Positions 42,119 to 56,433 of a stretch of 64,000 bases of DNA are shown here, in pieces. This DNA is from Auanema rhodensis. Lineage: Eukaryota; Nematoda; Chromadorea; Rhabditida; Rhabditidae. Below the pieces are notes generated by a model, which saw nothing but the letters and a program-made list of their open reading frames with translations, searched no databases and was not told the origin of the DNA. How positions within the stretch are numbered: the stretch's first letter is position 1; every line of letters starts with the position of its first letter. The position numbers and the translations under genes were made by a program. Location of the stretch: positions 2,852,001-2,916,000 of the forward strand of contig OZ059894.1 of NCBI GenBank assembly GCA_964057225.1, given 5' to 3'.

Positions 42119-45100
42119 GCACCGAGATATCAACTGATATAAGTTCACACTTATATCCTCGATTTTCACCCTGAAGAATTAATTTTTTCGATGAATAACA
42201 TTGTCCATCGTCTTTGCCGTGAAAAAAGGAATCTAAAAACATCTACTTTTCGCTAAATTATTTTGAAATTTTTCGAAAAAATTTTTGTCAAAATGTTTTT
42301 GGAAGCAATGTTGAGTGTACATGGAAACTCAACATACACTAATGCATCATTTTTCAAACGATCATAACTAATTTTCGTATTAAGCCTTTATCAATGTAGT
42401 ATAGTGCATTCGATGCGGATTTTTAAGCTGCGTCGATCTGTGTTATCAGATTTGCGCTAGCTTAAAAATGCACCGAGATATCAACTGATATAAGTTCACA
42501 CTTATATCCTCGATTTTCACCCTGAAGAATTAGTTTTTTCGTTGAATAACATTGTCCATCGTCTTTGCCTTGAAAAAAGGAATCTAAAAACATCTACTTT
42601 TCGCTAAATTATTTTGAAATTTTTTGAAAAAATTTTTGTCAAAATGTTTTTGGAAGCAATGTTGAGTGTACATGGAAACTCAACATACACTAATGCATCA
42701 TTTTTCAAACGATCATAACTAATTTTTGTATTAAGCGTTTTTCAATGTAGTATAGTGCATTCGATGCGGATTTTTAAGCTGCGTCGATCTGTGTTATCAG
42801 ATTTGCGCTAGCTTAAAAATGCACCGAGATATCAACTGATATAAGTTCACACTTATATCCTCGATTTTCACCCTGAAGAATTAGTTTTTTCGTTGAATAA
42901 CATTGTCCATCGTCTTTGCCTTGAAAAAAGGAATCTAAAAACATCTACTTTTCGCTAAATTATTTTGAAATTTTTCGAAAAAATTTTTGTCAAAATGTTT
43001 TTGGAAGCAATGTTGAGTGTACATGGAAACTCAACATACACTAATGCATCATTTTTCAAACAATCATAACTAATTTTTGTATTAAGCGTTTTTCAATGTA
43101 GTATAGTGCATTCGATGCGGATTTTTAAGCTGCGTCGAGCTGTGTTATCAGATTTGCGCTAGCTTAAAAATGCACCGAGATATCAACTGATATAATTTCA
43201 CACATATATCCTCGATTTTCACCCTGAAGAATTAATTTTTTCGTTGAATAACATTGTCCATCGTCTTTGCCTTGAAAAAAGGAATCTAAAAACATCTACT
43301 TTTTGCTAAATTATTTTGAAATTTTTCGAAAAAATTTTTGTCAAAATGTTTTTGAAAGCAATGTTGAGTGTACATGGAAACTCAACATACACTAATGCAT
43401 CATTTTTCAAACGATCATAACTAATTTTTGTATTAAACGTTTCTCAATGTAGTATAGTGCATTCGATGCGGATTTTCAAGCTGCGTCGATCTGTGTTATC
43501 AGATTTGCGCTAGCTTAAAAATGCACCGAGATATCAACTGATATAAGTTCACACTTATATCCTCGATTTTCACCCTGAAGAATTAATTTTTTCGATGAAT
43601 AACATTGTCCATCGTCTTTGCCGTGAAAAAAGGAATCTAAAAACATCTACTTTTCGCTAAATTATTTTGAAATTTTTCGAAAAAATTTTTGTCAAAATGT
43701 TTTTGGAAGCAATGTTGAGTGTACATGGAAACTCAACATACACTAATGCATCATTTTTCAAACGATCATAACTAATTTTCGTATTAAGCCTTTATCAATG
43801 TAGTATAGTGCATTCGATGCGGATTTTTAAGCTGCGTCGATCTGTGTTATCAGATTTGCGCTAGCTTAAAAATGCACCGAGATATCAACTGATATAAGTT
43901 CACACTTATATCCTCGATTTTCACCCTGAAGAATTAGTTTTTTCGTTGAATAACATTGTCCATCGTCTTTGCCTTGAAAAAAGGAATCTAAAAACATCTA
44001 CTTTTCGCTAAATTATTTTGAAATTTTTTGAAAAAATTTTTGTCAAAATGTTTTTGGAAGCAATGTTGAGTGTACATGGAAACTCAACATACACTAATGC
44101 ATCATTTTTCAAACGATCATAACTAATTTTTGTATTAAGCGTTTTTCAATGTAGTATAGTGCATTCGATGCGGATTTTTAAGCTGCGTCGATCTGTGTTA
44201 TCAGATTTGCGCTAGCTTAAAAATGCACCGAGATATCAACTGATATAAGTTCACACTTATATCCTCGATTTTCACCCTGAAGAATTAATTTTTTCGTTGA
44301 ATAACATTGTCCATCGTCTTTGCCTTGAAAAAAGGAATCTAAAAACATCTACTTTTCGCTAAATTATTTTGAAATTTTTCGAAAAAATTTTTGTCAAAAT
44401 GTTTTTGGAAGCAATGTTGAGTGTACATGGAAACTCAACATACACTAATGCATCATTTTTCAAACGATCATAACTAATTTTTGTATTAAACGTTTCTCAA
44501 TGTAGTATAGTGCATTCGATGCGGATTTTCAAGCTGCGTCGATCTGTGTTATCAGATTTGCGCTAGCTTAAAAATGCACCGAGATATCAACTGATATAAG
44601 TTCACACTTATATCCTCGATTTTCACCCTGAAGAATTAATTTTTTCGATGAATAACATTGTCCATCGTCTTTGCCGTGAAAAAAGGAATCTAAAAACATC
44701 TACTTTTCGCTAAATTATTTTGAAATTTTTCGAAAAAATTTTTGTCAAAATGTTTTTGGAAGCAATGTTGAGTGTACATGGAAACTCAACATACACTAAT
44801 GCATCATTTTTCAAACGATCATAACTAATTTTTGTATTAAGCGTTTTTCAATGTAGTATAGTGCATTCGATGCGGATTTTTAAGCTGCGTCGAGCTGTGT
44901 TATCAGATTTGCGCTAGCTTAAAAATGCACCGAGATATCAACTGATATAAGTTCACACTTATATCCTCGATTTTCACCCTGAAGAATTAATTTTTTCGTT
45001 GAATAACATTGTCCATCGTCTTTGCCTTGAAAAAAGAAATCTAAAAACATCTACTTTTCGCTAAATTATTTTGAAATTTTTCGAAAAAATTTTTGTCAAA

Positions 45101-45277
45101 ATGTTTTTGGAAGCAATGTTGAGTGTACATGGAAACTCAACATACACTAATGCATCATTTTTCAAACAATCATAACTAATTTTTGTATTAAGCGTTTTTC
45201 AATGTAGTATAGTGCATTCGATGCGGATTTTTAAGCTGCGTCGAGCTGTGTTATCAGATTTGCGCTAGCTTAAAAAT
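42119..45277. repeat. 4-monomer HOR with altered D units (units 121-129)
   Basis: The D units at 42119 and 43523, 1,404 bp apart, share a private set of changes: attttcgt near 253-260, then 268C and tatcaatg. The first is followed by E, a G/H chimera and I; the second by E and F. A further D unit at 44576 has lost those changes and 242T. An H unit closes the block. The shared private changes mark unit 121 and unit 125 as recent copies of one another. Confidence 0.87.
42821..43171. repeat. Chimeric G/H monomer (unit 123)
   Basis: The left part has 64G and 111G like G units (for example 41066), while the right part has 242A and 319G like H units (for example 41417). G and H are adjacent elsewhere (37205/37556 and 41066/41417), so this unit is what remains if exchange between them within positions 112-241 removes exactly one 351-bp period. 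It is followed directly by an I unit, as H is. Confidence 0.85.
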
Positions 45278-47032
45278 GCACCGAGATATCAACTGATATA
45301 ATTTCACACATATATCCTCGATTTTCACCCTGAAGAATTAATTTTTTCGTTGAATAACATTGTCCATCGTCTTTGCCTTGAAAAAAGGAATCTAAAAACA
45401 TCTACTTTTCGCTAAATTATTTTGAAATTTTTCGAAAAAATTTTTGTCAAAATGTTTTTGGAAGCAATGTTGAGTGTACATGGAAACTCAACATACACTA
45501 ATGCATCATTTTTCAAACGATCATAACTAATTTTTGTATTAAGCGTTTTTCAATGTAGTATAGTGCATTCGATGCGGATTTTTAAGCTGCGTCGATCTGT
45601 GTTATCAGATTTGCGCTAGCTTAAAAATGCACCGAGATATCAACTGATATAAGTTCACACTTATATCCTCGATTTTCACCCTGAAGAAATAATTTTTTCG
45701 TTGAATAACATTGTCCATCGTCTTTGCCTTGAAAAAAGGAATCTAAAAACATCTACTTTTCGCTAAATTATTTTGAAATTTTTTGAAAAAATTTTTGTCA
45801 AAATGTTTTTGGAAGCAATGTTGAGTGTACATGGAAACTCAACATACACTAATGCATCATTTTTCAAACGATCATAACTAATTTTTGTATTAAGCGTTTT
45901 TCAATGTAGTATAGTGCATTCGATGCGGATTTTTAAGCTGCGTCGATCTGTGTTATCAGATTTGCGCTAGCTTAAAAATGCACCGAGATATCAACTGATA
46001 TGAGTTCACACTTATATCCTCGATTTTCACCCTGAAGAATTAATTTTTTCGTTGAATAACATTGTCCATCGTCTTTGCCTTGAAAAAAGGAATCTAAAAA
46101 CATCTACTTTTCGCTAAATTATTTTGAAATTTTTCGAAAAAATTTTTGTCAAAATGTTTTTGGAAGCAATGTTGAGTGTACATGGAAACTCAACATACAC
46201 TAATGCATCATTTTTCAAACAATCATAACTAATTTGTGTATTAAGCGTTTTTCAATGTAGTATAGTGCATTCGATGCGGATTTTTAAGCTGCGTCGATCT
46301 GTGTTATCCGATTTGCGCTAGCTGAAAAATGCACCGAGATATCAACTGATATAAGTTCACACTTATATCCTCGATTTTCACCCTGAAGAATTAATTTTTT
46401 CGTTGAATAACATTGTCCATCGTCTTTGCCTTGAAAAAAGGAATCTAAAAACATCTACTTTTCGCTAAATTATTTTGAAATTTTTCGAAAAAATTTTTGT
46501 CAAAATGTTTTTGGAAGCAATGTTGAGTGTACATGGAAACTCAACATACACTAATGCATCATTTTTCAAACAATCATAACTAATTTTTGTATTAAGCGTT
46601 TTTCAATGTAGTATAGTGCATTCGATGCGGATTTTTAAGCTGCGTCGATCTGTGTTATCCGATTTGCGCTAGCTGAAAAATGCACCGAGATATCAACTGA
46701 TATAAGTTCACACATATATCCTTGATTTTCACCCTGAAGAATTAATTTTTTCGTTGAATAACATTGTCCATCGTCTTTGCCTTGAAAAAAGGAATCTAAA
46801 AACATCTACTTTTCGCTAAATTATTTTGAAATTTTTTGAAAAAATTTTTGTCAAAATGTTTTTGGAAGCAATGTTGAGTGTACATGGAAACTCAACATAC
46901 ACTAATGCATCATTTTTCAAACGATCATAACTAATTTTTGTATTAAGCGTTTTTCAATGTAGTCTAGTGCATTCGATGCGGATTTTCAAGCTGCGTCGAT
47001 CTGTGTTATCAGATTTGCGCTAGCTTAAAAAT
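45278..47032. repeat. Transitional monomers into the second D family (units 130-134)
   Basis: Unit 130 begins like an I unit (25T, 33A) but ends consensus-like. Unit 131 has 61A and 156T. Units 132 and 133 are the first of the J class (242A, 330C, 345G) in this half, with private tgagttc and taatttgtgt in unit 132. Unit 134 has 33A, a private ccttgatt, 156T and gtctag (283C). These mark a crossover zone between the E/F/G/H/I family and the J/K family. Confidence 0.8.
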
Positions 47033-49840
47033 GCACCGAGATATCAACTGATATAAGTTCACACTTATATCCTCGATTTTCACCCTGAAGAATTAATTTT
47101 TTCGATGAATAACATTGTCCATCGTCTTTGCCGTGAAAAAAGGAATCTAAAAACATCTACTTTTCGCTAAATTATTTTGAAATTTTCCGAAAAAATTTTT
47201 GTCAAAATGTTTTTGGAAGCAATGTTGAGTGTACATGGAAACTCAACATACACTAATGCATCATTTTTCAAACGATCATAACTAATTTGTGTATTAAGCG
47301 TTTTTCAATGTAGTATAGTGCATTCGATGCGGATTTTTAAGCTGCGTCGATCTGTGTTATCAGATTTGCGCTAGCTTAAAAATGCACCGAGATATCAACT
47401 GATATAAGTTCACACTTATATCCTCGATTTTCACCCTGAAGAATTAATTTTTTCGTTGAATAACATTGTCCATCGTCTTTGCCTTGAAAAAAGGAATCTA
47501 AAAACATCTACTTTTCGCTAAATTATTTTGAAATTTTTCGAAAAAATTTTTGTCAAAATGTTTTTGGAAGCAATGTTGAGTGTACATGGAAACTCAACAT
47601 ACACTAATGCATCATTTTTCAAACAATCATAACTAATTTTTGTATTAAGCGTTTTTCAATGTAGTATAGTGCATTCGATGCGGATTTTTAAGCTGCGTCG
47701 ATCTGTGTTATCCGATTTGCGCTAGCTGAAAAATGCACCGAGATATCAACTGATATAAGTTCACACATATATCCTCGATTTTCACCCTGAAGAATTAATT
47801 TTTTCGTTGAATAACATTGTCCATCGTCTTTGCCTTGAAAAAAGGAATCTAAAAACATCTACTTTTCGCTAAATTATTTTGAAATTTTTTGAAAAAATTT
47901 TTGTCAAAATGTTTTTGGAAGCAATGTTGAGTGTACATGGAAACTCAACATACACTAATGCATCATTTTTCAAACGATCATAACTAATTTTTGTATTAAG
48001 CGTTTTTCAATGTAGTATAGTGCATTCGATGCGGATTTTTAAGCTGCGTCGAGCTGTGTTATCAGATTTGCGCTAGCTTAAAAATGCACCGAGATATCAA
48101 CTGATATAAGTTCACACTTATATCCTCGATTTTCACCCTGAAGAATTAATTTTTTCGTTGAATAACATTGTCCATCGTCTTTGCCTTGAAAAAAAGAATC
48201 TAAAAACATCTACTTTTTGCTAAATTATTTTGAAATTTTTCGAAAAAATTTTTGTCAAAATGTTTTTGGAAGCAATGTTGAGTGTACATGGAAACTCAAC
48301 ATACACTAATGCATCATTTTTCAAACGATCATAACTAATTTTTGTATTAAGCGTTTTTCAATGTAGTCTAGTGCATTCGATGCGGATTTTCAAGCTGCGT
48401 CGATCTGTGTTATCAGATTTGCGCTAGCTTGAAAATGCACCGAGATATCAACTGATATAAGTTCACACTTATATCCTCGATTTTCACCCTGAAGAATTAA
48501 TTTTTTCGATGAATAACATTGTCCATCGTCTTTGCCGTGAAAAAAGGAATCTAAAAACATCTACTTTTCGCTAAATTATTTTGAAATTTTTCGAAAAAAT
48601 TTTTGTCAAAATGTTTTTGGAAGCAATGTTGAGTGTACATGGAAACTCAACATACACTAATGCATCATTTTTCAAACGATCATAACTAATTTGTGTATTA
48701 AGCGTTTTTCAATGTAGTATAGTGCATTCGATGCGGATTTTTAAGCTGCGTCGATCTGTGTTATCAGATTTGCGCTAGCTTAAAAATACACCGAGATATC
48801 AACTGATATAAGTTCACACTTATATCCTCGATTTTCACCCTGAAGAATTAATTTTTTCGTTGAATAACATTGTCCATCGTCTTTGCCTTGAAAAAAGGAA
48901 TCTAAAAACATCTACTTTTCGCTAAATTATTTTGAAATTTTTCGAAAAAATTTTTGTCAAAATGTTTTTGGAAGCAATGTTGAGTGTACATGGAAACTCA
49001 ACATACACTAATGCATCATTTTTCAAACAATCATAACTAATTTTTGTATTAAGCGTTTTTCAATGTAGTATAGTGCATTCGATGCGGATTTTTAAGCTGC
49101 GTCGATCTGTGTTATCCGATTTGCGCTAGCTGAAAAATGCACCGAGATATCAACTGATATAAGTTCACACATATATCCTCGATTTTCACCCTGAAGAATT
49201 AATTTTTTCGTTGAATAACATTGTCCATCGTCTTTGCCTTGAAAAAAGGAATCTAAAAACATCTACTTTTCGCTAAATTATTTTGAAATTTTTTGAAAAA
49301 ATTTTTGTCAAAATGTTTTTGGAAGCAATGTTGAGTGTACATGGAAACTCAACATACACTAATGCATCATTTTTCAAACGATCATAACTAATTTTTGTAT
49401 TAAGCGTTTTCCAATGTAGTATAGTGCATTCGATGCGGATTTTTAAGCTGCGTCGAGCTGTGTTATCAGATTTGCGCTAGCTTAAAAATGCACCGAGATA
49501 TCAACTGATATAAGTTCACACTTATATCCTCGATTTTCACCCTGAAGAATTAATTTTTTCGTTGAATAACATTGTCCATCGTCTTTGCCTTGAAAAAAGG
49601 AATCTAAAAACATCTACTTTTCGCTAAATTATTTTGAAATTTTTCGAAAAAATTTTTGTCAAAATGTTTTTGGAAGCAATGTTGAGTGTACATGGAAACT
49701 CAACATACACTAATGCATCATTTTTCAAACGATCATAACTAATTTTTGTATTAAGCGTTTTTCAATGTAGTATAGTGCATTCGATGCGGATTTTCAAGCT
49801 GCGTCGATCTGTGTTATCAGATTTGCGCTAGCTTAAAAAT
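47033..49840. repeat. 4-monomer D-J-K HOR, two copies (units 135-142)
   Basis: Two rounds of 1,404 bp start with D units at 47033 and 48437, both with taatttgtgt at 251-260. Each D is followed by J (242A, 330C, 345G), K (33A, 156T, 319G) and a unit with 306C. Unit 138 also has 283C and 346G. Unit 135 has a private aattttccga and unit 140 starts with A instead of G at 48788. The order recurs at 53351-54754. Confidence 0.88.
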
Positions 49841-52800
49841 GCACCGAGATATCAACTGATATAAGTTCACACTTATATCCTCGATTTTCACCCTGAAGAA
49901 TTAATTTTTTCGATGAATAACATTGTCCATCGTCTTTGCCGTGAAAAAAGGAATCTAAAAACATCTACTTTTCGCTAAATTATTTTGAAATTTTTCGAAA
50001 AAATTTTTGTCAAAATGTTTTTGGAAGCAATGTTGAGTGTACATGGAAACTCAACATACAGTAATGCATCATTTTTCAAACAATCATAACTAATTTTTGT
50101 ATTAAGCGTTTTTCAATGTAGTATAGTGCATTCGATGCGGATTTTTAAGCTGCGTCGAGCTGTGTTATCAGATTTGCGCTAGCTTAAAAATGCACCGAGA
50201 TATCAACTGATATAAGTTCACACATATATCCTCGATTTTCACCCTGAAGAATTAATTTTTTCGTTGAATAACATTGTCCATCGTCTTTGCCTTGAAAAAA
50301 GGAATCTAAAAACATCTACTTTTCGCTAAATTATTTTGAAATTTTTCGAAAAAATTTTTGTCAAAATGTTTTTGGAAGCAATGTTGAGTGTACATGGAAA
50401 CTCAACATACACTAATGCATCATTTTTCAAACAATCATAACTAATTTTTGTATTAAGCGTTTTTCAATGTAGTATAGTGCATTCGATGCGGATTTTTAAG
50501 CTGCGTCGATCTGTGTTATCCGATTTGCGCTAGCTGAAAAATGCACCGAGATATCAACTGATATAAGTTCACACATATATCCTCGATTTTCACCCTGAAG
50601 AATTAATTTTTTCGTTGAATAACATTGTCCATCGTCTTTGCCTTGAAAGAAGGAATCTAAAAACATCTACTTTTCGCTAAATTATTTTGAAATTTTTTGA
50701 AAAAATTTTTGTCAAAATGTTTTTGGAAGCAATGTTGAGTGTACATGGAAACTCAACATACACTAATGCATCATTTTTCAAACGATCATAACTAATTTCT
50801 GTATTAAGCGTTTTTCAATGTAGTATAGTGCATTCGATGCGGACTTTCAAGCTGCGTCGATCTGTGTTATCAGATTTGCGCTAGCTTAAAAATGCACCGA
50901 GATATCAACTGATATAAGTTCACACTTATATCCTCGATTTTCACCCTGAAGAATTAATTTTTTCGATGAATAACATTGTCCATCGTCTTTGCCTTGAAAA
51001 AAGGAATCTAAAAACATCTACTTTTCGCTAAATTATTTTGAAATTTTTCGAAAAAATTTTTGTCAAAATGTTTTTGGAAGCAATGTTGAGTGTACATGGA
51101 AACTCAACATACACTAATGCATCATTTTTCAAACGATCATAACTAATTTTTGTATTAAGCGTTTTTCATTGTAGTATAGTGCATTCGATGCGGATTTTTA
51201 AGCTGCGTCGATCTGTGTTATCCGATTTGCGCTAGCTGAAAAATGCACCGAGATATCAACTGATATAAGTTCACACTTATATCCTCGATTTTCACCCTGA
51301 AGAATTAATTTTTTCGTTGAATAACATTGTCCATCGTCTTTGCCTTGAAAAAAGGAATCTAAAAACATCTACTTTTCGCTAAATTATTTTGAAATTTTTT
51401 GAAAAAATTTTTGTCAAAATGTTTTTGGAAGCAATGTTGAGTGTACATGGAAACTCAACATACACTAATGCATCATTTTTCAAACGATCATAACTAATTT
51501 CTGTATTAAGCGTTTTTCATTGTAGTATAGTGCATTCGATGCGGATTTTTAAGCTGCGTCGATCTGTGTTATCCGATTTGCGCTAGCTGAAAAATGCACC
51601 GAGATATCAACTGATATAAGTTCACACTTATATCCTCGATTTTCACCCTGAAGAATTAATTTTTTCGATGAATAACATTGTCCATCGTCTTTGCCGTGAA
51701 AAAAGGAATCTAAAAACATCTACTTTTCGCTAAATTATTTTGAAATTTTTCGAAAAAATTTTTGTCAAAATGTTTTTGGAAGCAATGTTGAGTGTACATG
51801 GAAACTCAACATACAGTAATGCATCATTTTTCAAACAATCATAACTAATTTTTGTATTAAGCGTTTTTCAATGTAGTATAGTGCATTCGATGCGGATTTT
51901 TAAGCTGCGTCGAGCTGTGTTATCAGATTTGCGCTAGCTTAAAAATGCACCGAGATATCAACTGATATAAGTTCACACTTATATCCTCGATTTTCACCCT
52001 GAAGAATTAATTTTTTCGTTGAATAACATTGTCCATCGTCTTTGCCTTGAAAAAAGGAATCTAAAAACATCTACTTTTCGCTAAATTATTTTGAAATTTT
52101 TCGAAAAAATTTTTGTCAAAATGTTTTTGGAAGCAATGTTGAGTGTACATGGAAACTCAACATACACTAATGCATCATTTTTCAAACAATCATAACTAAT
52201 TTTTGTATTAAGCGTTTTTCAATGTAGTATAGTGCATTCGATGCGGATTTTTAAGCTGCGTCGATCTGTGTTATCCGATTTGCGCTAGCTGAAAAATGCA
52301 CCGAGATATCAACTGATATAAGTTCACACATATATCCTCGATTTTCACCCTGAAGAATTAATTTTTTCGTTGAATAACATTGTCCATCGTCTTTGCCTTG
52401 AAAAAAGGAATCTAAAAACATCTACTTTTCGCTAAATTATTTTGAAATTTTTTGAAAAAATTTTTGTCAAAATGTTTTTGGAAGCAATGTTGAGTGTACA
52501 TGGAAACTCAACATACACTAATGCATCATTTTTCAAACGATCATAACTAATTTTTGTATTAAGCGTTTTTCAATGTAGTATAGTGCATTCGATGCGGATT
52601 TTTAAGCTGCGTCGAGCTGTGTTATCAGATTTGCGCTAGCTTAAAAATGCACCGAGATATCAACTGATATAAGTTCACACTTATATCCTCGATTTTCACC
52701 CTGAAGAATTAATTTTTTCGTTGAATAACATTGTCCATCGTCTTTGCCTTGAAAAAAGGAATCTAAAAACATCTACTTTTCGCTAAATTATTTTGAAATT

Positions 52801-55800
52801 TTTCGAAAAAATTTTTGTCAAAATGTTTTTGGAAGCAATGTTGAGTGTACATGGAAACTCAACATACACTAATGCATCATTTTTCAAACGATCATAACTA
52901 ATTTTTGTATTAAGCGTTTTTCAATGTAGTATAGTGCATTCGATGCGGATTTTCAAGCTGCGTCGATCTGTGTTATCAGATTTGCGCTAGCTTAAAAATG
53001 CACCGAGATATCAACTGATATAAGTTCACACTTATATCCTCGATTTTCACCCTGAAGAATTAATTTTTTCGTTGAATAACATTGTCCATCGTCTTTGCCT
53101 TGAAAAAAGGAATCTAAAAACATCTACTTTTCGCTAAATTATTTTGAAATTTTTCGAAAAAATTTTTGTCAAAATGTTTTTGGAAGCAATGTTGAGTGTA
53201 CATGGAAACTCAACATACACTAATGCATCATTTTTCAAACGATCATAACTAATTTTTGTATTAAGCGTTTTTCAATGTAGTCTAGTGCATTCGATGCGGA
53301 TTTTCAAGCTGCGTCGATCTGTGTTATCAGATTTGCGCTAGCTTGAAAATGCACCGAGATATCAACTGATATAAGTTCACACTTATATCCTCGATTTTCA
53401 CCCTGAAGAATTAATTTTTTCGATGAATAACATTGTCCATCGTCTTTGCCGTGAAAAAAGGAATCTAAAAACATCTACTTTTCGCTAAATTATTTTGAAA
53501 TTTTTCGAAAAAATTTTTGTCAAAATGTTTTTGGAAGCAATGTTGAGTGTACATGGAAACTCAACATACACTAATGCATCATTTTTCAAACGATCATAAC
53601 TAATTTGTGTATTAAGCGTTTTTCAATGTAGTATAGTGCATTCGATGCGGATTTTTAAGCTGCGTCGATCTGTGTTATCAGATTTGCGCTAGCTTAAAAA
53701 TGCACCGAGATATCAACTGATATAAGTTCACACTTATATCCTCGATTTTCACCCTGAAGAATTAATTTTTTCGTTGAATAACATTGTCCATCGTCTTTGC
53801 CTTGAAAAAAGGAATCTAAAAACATCTACTTTTCGCTAAATTATTTTGAAATTTTTCGAAAAAATTTTTGTCAAAATGTTTTTGGAAGCAATGTTGAGTG
53901 TACATGGAAACTCAACATACACTAATGCATCATTTTTCAAACAATCATAACTAATTTTTGTATTAAGCGTTTTTCAATGTAGTATAGTGCATTCGATGCG
54001 GATTTTTAAGCTGCGTCGATCTGTGTTATCCGATTTGCGCTAGCTGAAAAATGCACCGAGATATCAACTGATATAAGTTCACACATATATCCTCGATTTT
54101 CACCCTGAAGAATTAATTTTTTCGTTGAATAACATTGTCCATCGTCTTTGCCTTGAAAAAAGGAATCTAAAAACATCTACTTTTCGCTAAATTATTTTGA
54201 AATTTTTTGAAAAAATTTTTGTCAAAATGTTTTTGGAAGCAATGTTGAGTGTACATGGAAACTCAACATACACTAATGCATCATTTTTCAAACGATCATA
54301 ACTAATTTTTGTATTAAGCGTTTTTCAATGTAGTATAGTGCATTCGATGCGGATTTTTAAGCTGCGTCGAGCTGTGTTATCAGATTTGCGCTAGCTTAAA
54401 AATGCACCGAGATATCAACTGATATAAGTTCACACTTATATCCTCGATTTTCACCCTGAAGAATTAATTTTTTCGTTGAATAACATTGTCCATCGTCTTT
54501 GCCTTGAAAAAAGGAATCTAAAAACATCTACTTTTCGCTAAATTATTTTGAAATTTTTCGAAAAAATTTTTGTCAAAATGTTTTTGGAAGCAATGTTGAG
54601 TGTACATGGAAACTCAACATACACTAATGCATCATTTTTCAAACGATCATAACTAATTTTTGTATTAAGCGTTTTTCAATGTAGTATAGTGCATTCGATG
54701 CGGATTTTCAAGCTGCGTCGATCTGTGTTATCAGATTTGCGCTAGCTTAAAAATGCACCGAGATATCAACTGATATAAGTTCACACTTATATCCTCGATT
54801 TTCACCCTGAAGAATTAATTTTTTCGATGAATAACATTGTCCATCGTCTTTGCCGTGAAAAAAGGAATCTAAAAACATCTACTTTTTGCTAAATTATTTT
54901 GAAATTTTTCGAAAAAATTTTTGTCAAAATGTTTTTGGAAGCAATGTTGAGTGTACATGGAAACTCAACATACAGTAATGCATCATTTTTCAAACAATCA
55001 TAACTAATTTTTGTATTAAGCGTTTTTCAATGTAGTATAGTGCATTCGATGCGGATTTTTAAGCTGCGTCGAGCTGTGTTATCAGATTTGCGCTAGCTTA
55101 AAAATGCACCGAGATATCAACTGATATAAGTTCACACATATATCCTCGATTTTCACCCTGAAGAATTAATTTTTTCGTTGAATAACATTGTCCATCGTCT
55201 TTGCCTTGAAAAAAGGAATCTAAAAACATCTACTTTTCGCTAAATTATTTTGAAATTTTTCGAAAAAATTTTTGTCAAAATGTTTTTGGAAGCAATGTTG
55301 AGTGTACATGGAAACTCAACATACACTAATGCATCATTTTTCAAACAATCATAACTAATTTTTGTATTAAGCGTTTTTCAATGTAGTATAGTGCATTCGA
55401 TGCGGATTTTTAAGCTGCGTCGATCTGTGTTATCCGATTTGCGCTAGCTGAAAAATGCACCGAGATATCAACTGATATAAGTTCACACATATATCCTCGA
55501 TTTTCACCCTGAAGAATTAATTTTTTCGTTGAATAACATTGTCCATCGTCTTTGCCTTGAAAGAAGGAATCTAAAAACATCTACTTTTCGCTAAATTATT
55601 TTGAAATTTTTTGAAAAAATTTTTGTCAAAATGTTTTTGGAAGCAATGTTGAGTGTACATGGAAACTCAACATACACTAATGCATCATTTTTCAAACGAT
55701 CATAACTAATTTCTGTATTAAGCGTTTTTCAATGTAGTATAGTGCATTCGATGCGGACTTTCAAGCTGCGTCGATCTGTGTTATCAGATTTGCGCTAGCT

Positions 55801-56433
55801 TAAAAATGCACCGAGATATCAACTGATATAAGTTCACACTTATATCCTCGATTTTCACCCTGAAGAATTAATTTTTTCGATGAATAACATTGTCCATCGT
55901 CTTTGCCTTGAAAAAAGGAATCTAAAAACATCTACTTTTCGCTAAATTATTTTAAAATTTTTCGAAAAAATTTTTGTCAAAATGTTTTTGGAAGCAATGT
56001 TGAGTGTACATGGAAACTCAACATACACTAATGCATCATTTTTCAAACGATCATAACTAATTTTTGTATTAAGCGTTTTTCATTGTAGTATAGTGCATTC
56101 GATGCGGATTTTTAAGCTGCGTCGATCTGTGTTATCCGATTTGCGCTAGCTGAAAAATGCACCGAGATATCAACTGATATAAGTTCACACTTATATCCTC
56201 GATTTTCACCCTGAAGAATTAATTTTTTCGTTGAATAACATTGTCCATCGTCTTTGCCTTGAAAAAAGGAATCTAAAAACATCTACTTTTCGCTAAATTA
56301 TTTTGAAATTTTTTGAAAAAATTTTTGTCAAAATGTTTTTGGAAGCAATGTTGAGTGTACATGGAAACTCAACATACACTAATGCATCATTTTTCAAACG
56401 ATCATAACTAATTTCTGTATTAAGCGTTTTTCA
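48219..56433. repeat. 14-monomer (4,914-bp) tandem duplication
   Basis: 48219-51519 matches 53133-56433 unit for unit. The shared order is a D unit with taatttgtgt, J, K, a 306C unit, a D unit with acagtaatg (221G) and 242A, J with 33A, L (33A, gaaagaagg, 156T, 257C, 302C), M (73A without 101G, tttcattgta, 330C, 345G) and the first part of N. I see four single-base differences, at 48788, 49411, 54887 and 55954. The intervening units 148-152 are a shorter D, J, K version. Confidence 0.9.
51245..51595. repeat. Chimeric N/M monomer (unit 147)
   Basis: The left three quarters carry 156T and 257C like N units (for example 56159). From 276 on the unit has tttcattgta, 330C and 345G like the M unit just before it (50894). 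It is followed at once by a D unit. A crossover between 258 and 275 of misaligned N and M units would produce this structure. Confidence 0.82.

Larger units (their letters stand above)
35099..42359. repeat. 11-monomer (3,861-bp) tandem duplication
   Basis: 35099-38498 and 38960-42359 match over about 3.4 kb. The unit order is E, consensus, F, D, E, F, G (64G with 319G), H (111A with 242A) and I (25T, 33A, 184A, 266A, 272C), then the start of the next D. By eye the only difference is gcatacga at 41357 versus gcattcga. The match ends at monomer position 242 of the D unit, where 38499 has T and 42360 has G. Between the copies lie the rest of unit 110 and unit 111 (E). Confidence 0.92.
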
